Shown: piece after piece, positions 1-7,956 of the stretch
Position numbering within the stretch: the first letter of the stretch is position 1
How the letters are laid out: the number at the start of each line of letters is the position of its first letter
Assembly: GCA_020073345.1 (NCBI GenBank)
Contig: JAIQFI010000032.1
Span: 1-64,000, forward strand
DNA: 64,000 bases
Direction of reading: 5' to 3'
Source: Terriglobia bacterium
Lineage (GTDB): Bacteria; Acidobacteriota; Terriglobia; Bryobacterales; Bryobacteraceae
Notes under the pieces: generated by a model
The model's database searches: none
Seen by the model: the letters and a program-made list of their open reading frames with translations, nothing else
Told to the model about the DNA's origin: nothing
Program-made: the position numbers and the translations under genes

Positions 1-114
1 AACGTTCAGGAAGCCCTGGACACGTATTACATCCGCAACTGGTCGCCGTGGCTGGATTTGTACATTCTGGCTCGCACGGTGACGGCAGTCCTGCTGGCGC
101 GCGGCGCGTACTAG
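1..114 (+). CDS. Exopolysaccharide polyprenyl sugar transferase, C-terminal end (partial)
   Basis: Only the last 37 codons lie in the window; the gene enters from the left edge and stops with TAG at 112-114. The residues [15 protein letters not shown] followed by a terminal RGAY match the conserved C-terminus of the WcaJ/EpsL-type bacterial sugar transferase family. These membrane enzymes move a hexose-1-phosphate onto undecaprenyl phosphate to start exopolysaccharide repeat-unit synthesis. The catalytic core and membrane part are outside the window, so substrate cannot be judged. The next gene starts 80 bases downstream on the same strand. Confidence 0.7.
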   Translation, partial: NVQEALDTYYIRNWSPWLDLYILARTVTAVLLARGAY

Positions 115-152
115 AAGCCGGCGGCGTGATTTGTTCCGCGGGTGGTAGAATC

Positions 153-178
153 TCGGGGTAATTGCGTTTGTACCCCGA
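153..178. repeat. Inverted repeat in the leader of the AI-2E permease gene
   Basis: TCGGGGTA at 153-160 and TACCCCGA at 171-178 are perfect reverse complements (8 bp) around a 10-base spacer. They lie just upstream of the ATG at 194 and just after a possible -10 hexamer TAGAAT at 146-151. This could be an operator or an RNA hairpin in the leader. There is no T-run, so it is not a terminator. Confidence 0.35.
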
Positions 179-193
179 AAGTCACTCGCGGCC

Positions 194-1951
194 ATGATCA
201 AACCTCAGCCCTCCGGTTCCTCCGGCGTCTGGACCGCTGCGATCCTGCTCGCAGTGATTTCGATGCTGTACCTGGCTCGCGAGATTCTGATTCCTCTCGC
301 GTTCGCCATCATGCTGGCGCTGATATTGTCGCCCGCCGTGGCCCGGCTGCAGATGATGCGTGTGCGCCGTGTTCTGGCGGTAGCGCTGGTGATGATCGTT
401 ACCATCGCGGCTGCCAGTGGCGTCGCCTGGGTCATCTTCAATCAATTGATCGGCGTCGCGAACGAACTGCCCAGGTACTCGCAGAATATCCAGAACAAAC
501 TGAAAGCCATGCGTGCGCCTGGCGAGGGAGCGCTGGGGCAAGCTGCTGCGAGCATCAACGAACTCGCCACGGAGCTCTTGAGCATCGAGGCGCCAGCTCC
601 CGGCGACCGCGCCGGCCGTCCTCTTCCCGTGCAAGTTATCGACGAACCCACGAACGAGTTGGCGTATCTGCGTAATCTGCTCGGCCCCTTTCTGAGGCCG
701 CTGGGAGAATTGGGCATGGTCCTGATTTTCAGCGTATTCCTGCTGATCAATCAGAAAGACTTGCGCAATCGGCTGTTCCGCCTGGCGGGGCTGGACCGGC
801 TGAACGTCCTGACCAAGGCGCTGGATGACGCGACGCAGCGGGTTAGCCGGTTCCTTCTGATGCAGCTGCTGGTGAACGTGTGCTTTGCCATCCTGTGTGG
901 AGCCGGCTTGCACTTGATCGGCATCCCTTATGCCCCTTTGTGGGGAAGTGTGGCGGGAATTCTGCGGATCGTGCCCTACGTCGGAGCGGTGGTATCGGCG
1001 TTGCTGCCGTTCACGCTCTCACTCGCGGTATTCGATAATTGGACACATCCGCTACTGGTTCTTCTGTTGTTCGCCGCTCTCGAACTCATCACCAGTAACT
1101 TCGTGGAACCATGGCTGTATGGAATCCACACGGGCATCTCCAGCCTGGCGCTGCTTCTAACCGCCGTGTTTTGGACGGTTCTGTGGGGACCCGCGGGCCT
1201 CATTCTGTCGACTCCGCTCACGGTTTGCGTGGTCGTCCTGGGGCGCTATGTGCCCCAGTTTTCGTTCCTGGATGTCCTTCTGGGCGACGAAGCCGTCCTC
1301 GCGGTGGAAGCGCGCTTCTATCAACGCTTGCTCGCAATGGACGACCAAGAGGCGAAAGCCGTGGCCGATCTCTACCTTCGCGAGCACTCCCTGTCGCAAT
1401 TGTACGATGCGGTGATCATTCCGGCACTGACGGTGGCTGAACAGGATCGGCATAAAGGTGCGCTCGAACCGACGCGGGAACAGTTCCTCTTCCTGAGCAT
1501 CCGGGAAATGCTGGTCGAGTTCTCCGAAAGAACACCGAGTGAAAAGAATCCTGAAGTGTCGGCCGGCCGGGCATTCTGCGTTCCCGCCAACGATGAGGCG
1601 GATGAGATTACTGCGGCGATGCTAGCCCAACTGTTGGACCAAGCCGGCTATGCCGCGATTTCATTCTCTTTGGATGACTCCCTGGAACATGCGGTGGGGC
1701 TCATGAATCCCGGAGAGAACGACACGTTCTGCATCTCCGCCTTGCCCCCATTCGCGTTTGCCCGTGCCAGAACTCTTAGCCGCGAACTCCAACTGCGATT
1801 TCCCCGTGCGAAGGTGATGATCGGTGTGTGGGGATTTTCCGGTGACGCCGAGCGTGCCTTGCGGCGGTTTCAACCTTCGCCTCCCGCGAAGCTGGTAACC
1901 AGTCTGGCCGATGCCGTCAAGTTCGTCGTAAACGCGGGCTGCCCGGTATAA
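194..1951 (+). CDS. AI-2E family transporter with degenerate B12-binding-like C-terminal domain
   Basis: The 585-residue protein starts at ATG 194. Residues 1-350 have the hydrophobic helices and layout of the AI-2E/PerM permease family, which exports small molecules or ions across the inner membrane; the substrate is unknown. From about residue 352 the protein is soluble. A helical region (about 370-445, containing LYLREHSLSQLYDAVIIPAL) resembles the cap of B12-binding methyltransferases, and a Rossmann-like region (about 459-585, with CISALPPFAFARAR) follows. Where a cobalamin domain would have DxHxxG, this one reads NDEADE near residue 466, so the cobalt-binding histidine is absent. The SpoIIE phosphatase gene starts 4 bases after the stop, so the two are probably cotranscribed. 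The permease call is firm; the domain call for the tail is by recognition. Confidence 0.85.
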   Translation: MIKPQPSGSSGVWTAAILLAVISMLYLAREILIPLAFAIMLALILSPAVARLQMMRVRRVLAVALVMIVTIAAASGVAWVIFNQLIGVANELPRYSQNIQNKLKAMRAPGEGALGQAAASINELATELLSIEAPAPGDRAGRPLPVQVIDEPTNELAYLRNLLGPFLRPLGELGMVLIFSVFLLINQKDLRNRLFRLAGLDRLNVLTKALDDATQRVSRFLLMQLLVNVCFAILCGAGLHLIGIPYAPLWGSVAGILRIVPYVGAVVSALLPFTLSLAVFDNWTHPLLVLLLFAALELITSNFVEPWLYGIHTGISSLALLLTAVFWTVLWGPAGLILSTPLTVCVVVLGRYVPQFSFLDVLLGDEAVLAVEARFYQRLLAMDDQEAKAVADLYLREHSLSQLYDAVIIPALTVAEQDRHKGALEPTREQFLFLSIREMLVEFSERTPSEKNPEVSAGRAFCVPANDEADEITAAMLAQLLDQAGYAAISFSLDDSLEHAVGLMNPGENDTFCISALPPFAFARARTLSRELQLRFPRAKVMIGVWGFSGDAERALRRFQPSPPAKLVTSLADAVKFVVNAGCPV

Positions 1952-1955
1952 TGCC

Positions 1956-2927
1956 TTGGTGAACAGCCCGCCGGCCACCCAACACATGCAGTGTATGGAG
2001 GTCTGGGGTGGAAGCCAGCTCACGTCCGCCGGTGTTGAATTCGGCGGACTCGACGCATGGGTTTACAGCAAGCCCTACGGACAGGCACGGTCCGGCGGAG
2101 ACGTATACTACGCATCCAGCTGCGCCACCGGGCGGATCAGCCGCCTGTTGCTGGCCGATGTTTCGGGACATGGAAGCGCGGTCGCCGCGACTGCCGCCGA
2201 TTTACGAACCCTCATGCGGCGGTTTGTCAATCGTCTGGATCAGACGGAGTTCGTGCGGCTGCTCAATCAGCAGTTCATGGAGCTGTCGGAGGGCGGGACG
2301 TTCGCAACGGCGATTGTCAGCACATTTTTCGCGCCCAGCCGTCGTTTGACCGTCTGCAACGCGGGGCATCCGCGCCCACTGATGTATCATGCGGCGCAGC
2401 GGCGCTGGGATTTCCTGGGCCAACACTCTCTGAGTGATTCCGTCAAATCCACGCCGAGCAATATCCCGCTGGGGATGCTGGACGTCTCAGAGTATGAGCA
2501 ATTCGATGTGGAACTGGAGCCCGGCGATTGCGTGGTCAGCTACACGGATGCATTGATTGAGGCCCGCGATGCCGATGGCAAGGATCTGGGGGAGGCCGGC
2601 GTTTTGCGGATCCTGCGCCACTTGGGGGATGTGGAGCCACACAGGCTGATCGACAAGCTGCTGAAAGAGATCGCGGATCGCGATCCCCAGAATCTGTCCG
2701 ACGACGATGTGACGGTGCTGGTGGTACGGGCCAATGGGCGCCCGCCGCATCCCACTTTTGGCCAGAAGCTTGGCGCGGCGTTTCGGCTCCTCGGCTCATT
2801 GGTTAGATCGATTAATCCGCGTGCAGAGCGTCCACCGCTGCCGGACGCGAATCTCGCGAATATCGGAGGCGCCATCATCCCTGCACTCGGCCGGCGGTGG
2901 CGCGCTAGCACTGCGAGACGAGCCTAG
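1956..2927 (+). CDS. SpoIIE/PP2C-type serine phosphatase
   Basis: 323 residues from a TTG at 1956; a GTG one codon later is equally possible. The stretch ARSGGDVYY, the metal-binding DVSGHG and the late DDDVTVLVV are the hallmarks of RsbU/SpoIIE phosphatases, which dephosphorylate STAS anti-sigma antagonists or similar phosphoproteins. No transmembrane or sensory domain is visible before the catalytic part, so the protein is a free-standing cytosolic phosphatase. About 70 residues after the catalytic domain are basic and of no recognised family. It sits directly behind the permease gene, which suggests that the permease or its soluble tail feeds it a signal. Its STAS partner is not adjacent; three STAS genes occur later in the window. 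Confidence 0.85.
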   Translation: MVNSPPATQHMQCMEVWGGSQLTSAGVEFGGLDAWVYSKPYGQARSGGDVYYASSCATGRISRLLLADVSGHGSAVAATAADLRTLMRRFVNRLDQTEFVRLLNQQFMELSEGGTFATAIVSTFFAPSRRLTVCNAGHPRPLMYHAAQRRWDFLGQHSLSDSVKSTPSNIPLGMLDVSEYEQFDVELEPGDCVVSYTDALIEARDADGKDLGEAGVLRILRHLGDVEPHRLIDKLLKEIADRDPQNLSDDDVTVLVVRANGRPPHPTFGQKLGAAFRLLGSLVRSINPRAERPPLPDANLANIGGAIIPALGRRWRASTARRA

Positions 2928-2961
2928 CAATCTAGGACGCCGCGGCTGCCGACCGAAGGTC

Positions 2962-4338
2962 CTACAGAGCCCGCCGCTGGACTTTTCCCGTAGCGCCCTT
3001 CGGCAGCATCGGGAGAAACAGGATCTGTTCCGGACACTTGTATTCGGCCAGATGCTGGCGCGCGAAGGCGATCAGTTCCTCGGCGGAGACGCTGTGACCG
3101 TCACGTAAGGCGACGTATGCAAGCACCACTTCTCCCCAGTATTCGTTCGGCTCGCCGATGACGCCCGCTTCGCCCACGGCGGGGTGCTTATAGAGGGTTT
3201 CTTCCACTTCCTGCGGCGCGATGTTGGACCCGCCCCGCACAATGATCTCCTTCTTGCGTCCGCGGAACCAGACGAAACCGTCGGGGTCGATCTCGACCAG
3301 ATCACCCGTCTTGAGCCAGCCATCTTCAAACGGCGGATGGCCCCAATAGCCGGTGGCGATGCCGGCCCCTCGCATCCGCAGCTCGCCCTCGACGGCGCGA
3401 ATCTCCACATCGCCGACGAGCCGGCCCATGCTCCCGGGGCGGTTGTTATCGGGATGGTTGGCGAGCGTCGGCAAGCCTTCGGTCATACCGAAGCCTTCCA
3501 CCATGGGGTGGCCGAAGGTTGCGGCATATTCCTGCTGCAGAGGAACCGGCACAACGTCGCCGCCGCAGATGGCCAGGCGGCCCGTGGTTATGTTGCGAGG
3601 ACGTGCGCGCTGCTCGGCCAAAAGTGCGCGTACCAAAGTGGGCAGCGACATGTAGAATGTCGCCCCGCTGCTTTCCCAAGTATCGAGTACCTTGGCCGCA
3701 TCGAAAACCGGGACGATGGTCACCGTCGCGCCCATCCACAGCGACGACATCAGGAGCATAATGGCTCCCGAGGCGTGCACCATGGCGGTGAAAAGTAAGG
3801 TGTGATCTTCAGGCCTCAGGCCCCAGGCGTCCATGTAAGATGCGTTTCCCGCCAGCGTGCGCTGCGAGTGGCTGACGCCTTTGGGGCGCGCCGTGGTGCC
3901 GCTGGTGTAGAGCAGCAGGGCAGGATCGTCAGGCTTCGGGACAGGCAGGGCGAGTTTCACGCCATGGTCGCTCGCCGTATCGAATTCGGGCGAGGGAAGG
4001 GACGTAGGAATTCGAAGATCCGCCGGCGCCAGATAGGCTTTCGATCCGCTGTGTTCGAGAACATAGGCGATCTCCTCCGGTGTCAGGCGCGTGTTCACCG
4101 GCACGGCAACTAGGCCCGCCGCGAAGCAGGCGTAATAGCATGTGGCCAGCTCGATGCCATTTCTCATGTGAAGCGCGATGCGATCTCCCGGCTGTAAGCC
4201 TTGCCGGAGCCATGCCTGGGCGACAATCTCCACCTGCGCTGCGAACTGAGCGTAGGTGAGCGTGGTATCTCCGCAAATGAGGGCCCGCTTTTCCGGTTGC
4301 GCGGCGGCCTGAGCTTTCAGCTGGTTCCAGATCAACAT
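2962..4338 (-). CDS. AMP-dependent acyl-CoA synthetase/ligase
   Basis: The open frame reaches further upstream, but ATG at 4338 is preceded by GGGAG and begins the normal family N-terminus (MLIWNQLKAQ), giving 458 residues. The P-loop-like LLYTSGTTARPKGVSHS, the motif GFGMTEG, and the hinge region GWLKTGDLVEIDPDGF then RGRKKEIIVRGG are the ANL-superfamily core motifs. The C-terminal PKGATGKVQRR holds the catalytic lysine. The enzyme activates a carboxylic acid to the acyl-adenylate and then to the CoA thioester; chain-length preference cannot be read. Neighbours on the same strand are a two-component system and a desaturase, so a role in fatty acid activation is plausible. Confidence 0.88.
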   Translation of the reverse strand: MLIWNQLKAQAAAQPEKRALICGDTTLTYAQFAAQVEIVAQAWLRQGLQPGDRIALHMRNGIELATCYYACFAAGLVAVPVNTRLTPEEIAYVLEHSGSKAYLAPADLRIPTSLPSPEFDTASDHGVKLALPVPKPDDPALLLYTSGTTARPKGVSHSQRTLAGNASYMDAWGLRPEDHTLLFTAMVHASGAIMLLMSSLWMGATVTIVPVFDAAKVLDTWESSGATFYMSLPTLVRALLAEQRARPRNITTGRLAICGGDVVPVPLQQEYAATFGHPMVEGFGMTEGLPTLANHPDNNRPGSMGRLVGDVEIRAVEGELRMRGAGIATGYWGHPPFEDGWLKTGDLVEIDPDGFVWFRGRKKEIIVRGGSNIAPQEVEETLYKHPAVGEAGVIGEPNEYWGEVVLAYVALRDGHSVSAEELIAFARQHLAEYKCPEQILFLPMLPKGATGKVQRRAL

Positions 4339-4444
4339 GATGGCTCCCAAATCATTGTACGTAGACGCGCCCGAATCGGATTGGGCCCGTGCACAAAAAG
4401 CCGGGAATCGTTTTGAGGCCCATGCGGGCACTCGCTTGGAGCGG

Positions 4445-5188
4445 CTAGTCTTTCTTGTCCGGTACGGCTACGAAGCGATAGCCCACGCCCCGAACGGTGA
4501 GCACGTGACGGGGTTTCGCGGGATCGTCTTCGATGTAGCGCCGCAGGCGAACAATGAAGTTATCAATCGCGCGGGTGTCGGTGTCCTCGTGCAGGTTCCA
4601 GACCTCCTCGAGCATTTTCTTCCTGGACACGGGCTTGCCCTCGTGCCGGATCAGGTAGCGAAGAACATTCGCCTCCATCAGTGTCAGCGGAAAAATCTGC
4701 TCACGGACACGGAGTTCCAGGCGATCGAAGTCCACCGACTTATCGCCGAATGTGAAGACGTCCTGAAGCGGCGTCGTCGCGCCCGAGGTGGACGAGGCGT
4801 TTAACGACGACGTGAGCCACTCGCGCCGGCGCAGCAGTCCCCGGATTCTGGCAATCAGAATGGCCAGATCGAAAGGTTTCGTAAGGTAGTCGTCCGCCCC
4901 AGCGGCGAAACCCTTCAGAATGTCGTTCGGATGGCCACGGGCCGTGAGCATGAGTGTTGGGACGAACTGACCGCCGCCCCGCATCTCCGACATCACGCTA
5001 AAGCCGTCCTTGCCGGGCAGCATCACGTCCAGCACGACTACGTCGAACGCTGAAGGATCGGACTTCAAGGCTTCCAGGGCGGACTCTCCGGTGTCCGTCA
5101 CATGAACCTGATATCCTTCCGCCTCTAGGTTGAAGCGCAGCCCGTCGGCGAGGTGCTGCTCATCTTCCACGACCAGAACTTTGCTCAT
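4445..5188 (-). CDS. OmpR/PhoB-family response regulator
   Basis: The start at 5188 (MSKVLVVEDEQ) is preceded by ACGGAG; longer upstream extensions do not resemble the family. The product has 247 residues. A receiver domain (1-120) has the phospho-acceptor Asp54 in VVVLDVMLPGKDG and the conserved lysine in YLTKPFDL. A winged-helix DNA-binding domain (about 145-245) ends with HVLTVRGVGYRFV. It lies 25 bases downstream of the histidine kinase stop and is certainly its partner. The target genes may include the downstream acyl-CoA ligase, but no binding site was identified. Confidence 0.92.
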   Translation of the reverse strand: MSKVLVVEDEQHLADGLRFNLEAEGYQVHVTDTGESALEALKSDPSAFDVVVLDVMLPGKDGFSVMSEMRGGGQFVPTLMLTARGHPNDILKGFAAGADDYLTKPFDLAILIARIRGLLRRREWLTSSLNASSTSGATTPLQDVFTFGDKSVDFDRLELRVREQIFPLTLMEANVLRYLIRHEGKPVSRKKMLEEVWNLHEDTDTRAIDNFIVRLRRYIEDDPAKPRHVLTVRGVGYRFVAVPDKKD

Positions 5189-5213
5189 CGGACTCCGTTC
5201 ATCGATCCTTTTG

Positions 5214-6107
5214 TCATCGGGCGATGGGAAGTTGCAGTACAAACGTGCTGCCTCGTCCCGGCCCCTCGCTTTCCGCCCAAGCCCGCCCACCATGCCGCTT
5301 GGCCACGGAGCGGACGATGTAGAGGCCAAGACCGGTTCCATGCACGCGCGGAGAAGCCGGTCCGCGCGCCCTGTAGAAGCGCTTGAAAATCGGCTTCAAT
5401 TCGGTCTTAGCAATACCCGCGCCCTGGTCGCGCACCCGCACGCACACGTGTTTCTCATCGGTTTCGGCGATCTCTACCGACACTTTTACCTCGCTTCCGG
5501 AATACTTCACGGCGTTATCGACGAGATTGGAAACCGCCGCTCGAACCTCGTCCAGGTCAGCAAGAATTGTCAGCGGAGCACCCGGCTGATAGCTGAGAGA
5601 CTCAGGCGAGAGATTGTGCAGTGTGCGGGCACGGGAGACGCACTCCTCCACCAGTCCGCCGAGGTCGATACGCGAAAGATTGGGCTTGCGGCTGGCGAGG
5701 CCGATGCGCCCGGTCCGGAGGATCTGCTCGATCGTTTCCAGCAACCGGTTGCTGTCCTCCAGCATGATGCCGTAGAACTCTTTGCGCTTCGCTTCATCCA
5801 CGGCACGGGTCTGGAGGGTCTCCAGGTATAGCCGGATGGATGCGACGGGAGTCTTCAACTCATGAGTGACCGCGTTGATGAACGCATCCTGTTGTTCGTT
5901 ACGCCGGATTTCCCGGACCAGGAAGAACGTATTCAGCACGATGCCGCTGATCAACATCGCCCCCAACAAGACGCCCAGGAAGAGCAGAATCCCAGTACGC
6001 CAACTGAGGAAAATCCAGCCGACGTAAATGAGGACGATGACGGAAATCAGGCCCGCGCCGAGGGCGATGAAGAACCCGATCGACGTGCGCCGTCCAGCAA
6101 CTACCAT
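5214..6107 (-). CDS. Membrane sensor histidine kinase
   Basis: 297 residues. Two hydrophobic helices (about 10-32 and 38-60) are separated by only a few residues, so there is almost no periplasmic sensor and the signal is probably sensed within or at the membrane. The H-box THELKTPVASIRLYLETL holds the phospho-accepting histidine. The N-box NLVDNAVKYS, G1-box VRDQGAGIAK and G2-box GTGLGLYIV complete the HATPase domain. It is the first gene of the pair, with the OmpR-type regulator 25 bases downstream. The short double-helix sensor resembles intramembrane-sensing kinases, but the ligand cannot be told. Confidence 0.9.
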   Translation of the reverse strand: MVVAGRRTSIGFFIALGAGLISVIVLIYVGWIFLSWRTGILLFLGVLLGAMLISGIVLNTFFLVREIRRNEQQDAFINAVTHELKTPVASIRLYLETLQTRAVDEAKRKEFYGIMLEDSNRLLETIEQILRTGRIGLASRKPNLSRIDLGGLVEECVSRARTLHNLSPESLSYQPGAPLTILADLDEVRAAVSNLVDNAVKYSGSEVKVSVEIAETDEKHVCVRVRDQGAGIAKTELKPIFKRFYRARGPASPRVHGTGLGLYIVRSVAKRHGGRAWAESEGPGRGSTFVLQLPIAR

Positions 6108-6157
6108 GACTCCAGCTTACGCGAGCGGCGCAGCCTGCGCGTGTACCGAGGAGAGGA

Positions 6158-7009
<852 letters not shown>

Positions 7010-7392
7010 TGAGTCTCCTGCATCTCCAAGGTACCAGTGTTTTCCCCTGCCTTTTGTAAGACTTATGTAATTTTCCTCAAGTACTAGTCCCAGCCCTCGA
7101 TCCGCGCCCCGAAGTTATAGAAGGCCGGGATGTTAGTGATTCGTTGCGGGGACCGCCAGCTCGCCAGGCCGACCCCCCGAAACCCGCGATCCCACAAAAC
7201 TTGGAGACGGGGAACCGGATCGGCTATCTAGCCGTCGATCGTGTGAGACGTTTGCAAGGGTACGAGCAGGACCTACGCCACTTCCTCAGACACAAAGAAC
7301 ATCTTGAAAAGTACCGAAATTTCCGGGGGAAAATATTAAAATTCAGGGCCGTTGTTCAGGTCTCTTCGAATTGGTATTGTTTCAGAGACGAT
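7010..7392. other. 383-base divergent intergenic region
   Basis: This gap separates the minus-strand desaturase from the plus-strand ECF sigma gene and should hold both promoters. An open frame continues upstream of the sigma gene to 7144, but its translation has no family resemblance and I treat it as non-coding. Apart from the desaturase promoter candidate I see no clear operator, hairpin or RNA gene. Confidence 0.5.
7053..7080 (-). promoter_or_regulatory. Candidate promoter for the desaturase gene
   Basis: Read on the minus strand, TTGAGG (7080-7075) and TACAAA (7058-7053) are separated by 16 bases in an AT-rich island. This is a passable sigma-70 type -35/-10 pair about 45 bases upstream of the GTG start at 7009. 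It is a by-eye match only. Confidence 0.35.
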
Positions 7393-7956
7393 ATGGTAAC
7401 GACTCCAGGAGAAGTATCGAAGCTCCTGGAGCGAATTCAGGAAGGCGACCGATCCGCCGAGAGCCGTCTCTTCGATTTGTTGTATGCCGACCTTCGCCGC
7501 ATGGCTGCTTACCATTTGCGCCGGGAACGCTCCGATCACACCCTGGAGCCCACGGCCCTGGTCCACGAGGTCTACGTTAAGGTTTTCGCACAAAGTCCGC
7601 CGGAAACCCGTACCCGGGCTCACTTCATGGCGCTGGCGGCTCAGGTCATGCGGCGCTTCCTGGTCGATCACGCGCGAACCAGAAACGCAGAGAAACGCGG
7701 TGGGCAGCAGGAAGTCCTTCCCCTGGATCAAGCTTTTGTCTACGACACGCGCCGTTCCGACGAATTTCTGGAAATTCACGCGGCGCTCGAGCGCCTTCGG
7801 GAGTGGGCTCCGCGACAAAGCCAGATCGTGGAAATGCGGTACTTTGGCGGCATGTCGGAAGGGGAGATCGCCGAGTATCTGAACGTCAGCTCGCGCACCA
7901 TCAAACGCGACTGGGCGATGGCGAGGGCGTGGCTACACGCAGAACTATCAACATGA
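7393..7956 (+). CDS. ECF-type RNA polymerase sigma factor (Planctomycetes/Solibacter class)
   Basis: Start chosen at ATG 7393 (MVTTPGEVSKLLERIQEGD), where family similarity begins; product 187 residues. Region 2 contains LHRR-like helix YHLRRERSDHTLEPTALVHE and region 4 ends with the helix-turn-helix EIAEYLNVSSRTIKRDW. The sequence matches the ECF subgroup often called TIGR02999, seen in Planctomycetes and Solibacter and usually next to Ser/Thr kinase genes. The stop codon overlaps the start of the kinase gene (ATGA at 7953-7956), so the two are cotranscribed and translationally coupled. No anti-sigma factor is adjacent; in related groups activity is thought to depend on phosphorylation by the linked kinase. 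Confidence 0.88.
   Translation: MVTTPGEVSKLLERIQEGDRSAESRLFDLLYADLRRMAAYHLRRERSDHTLEPTALVHEVYVKVFAQSPPETRTRAHFMALAAQVMRRFLVDHARTRNAEKRGGQQEVLPLDQAFVYDTRRSDEFLEIHAALERLREWAPRQSQIVEMRYFGGMSEGEIAEYLNVSSRTIKRDWAMARAWLHAELST

Noticed and set aside
7304-7339. Possible promoter TTGAAA ... TATTAA before the ECF sigma gene
   Set aside because: The spacing of 24 bases is too long for a sigma-70 promoter; possibly AT-rich coincidence.
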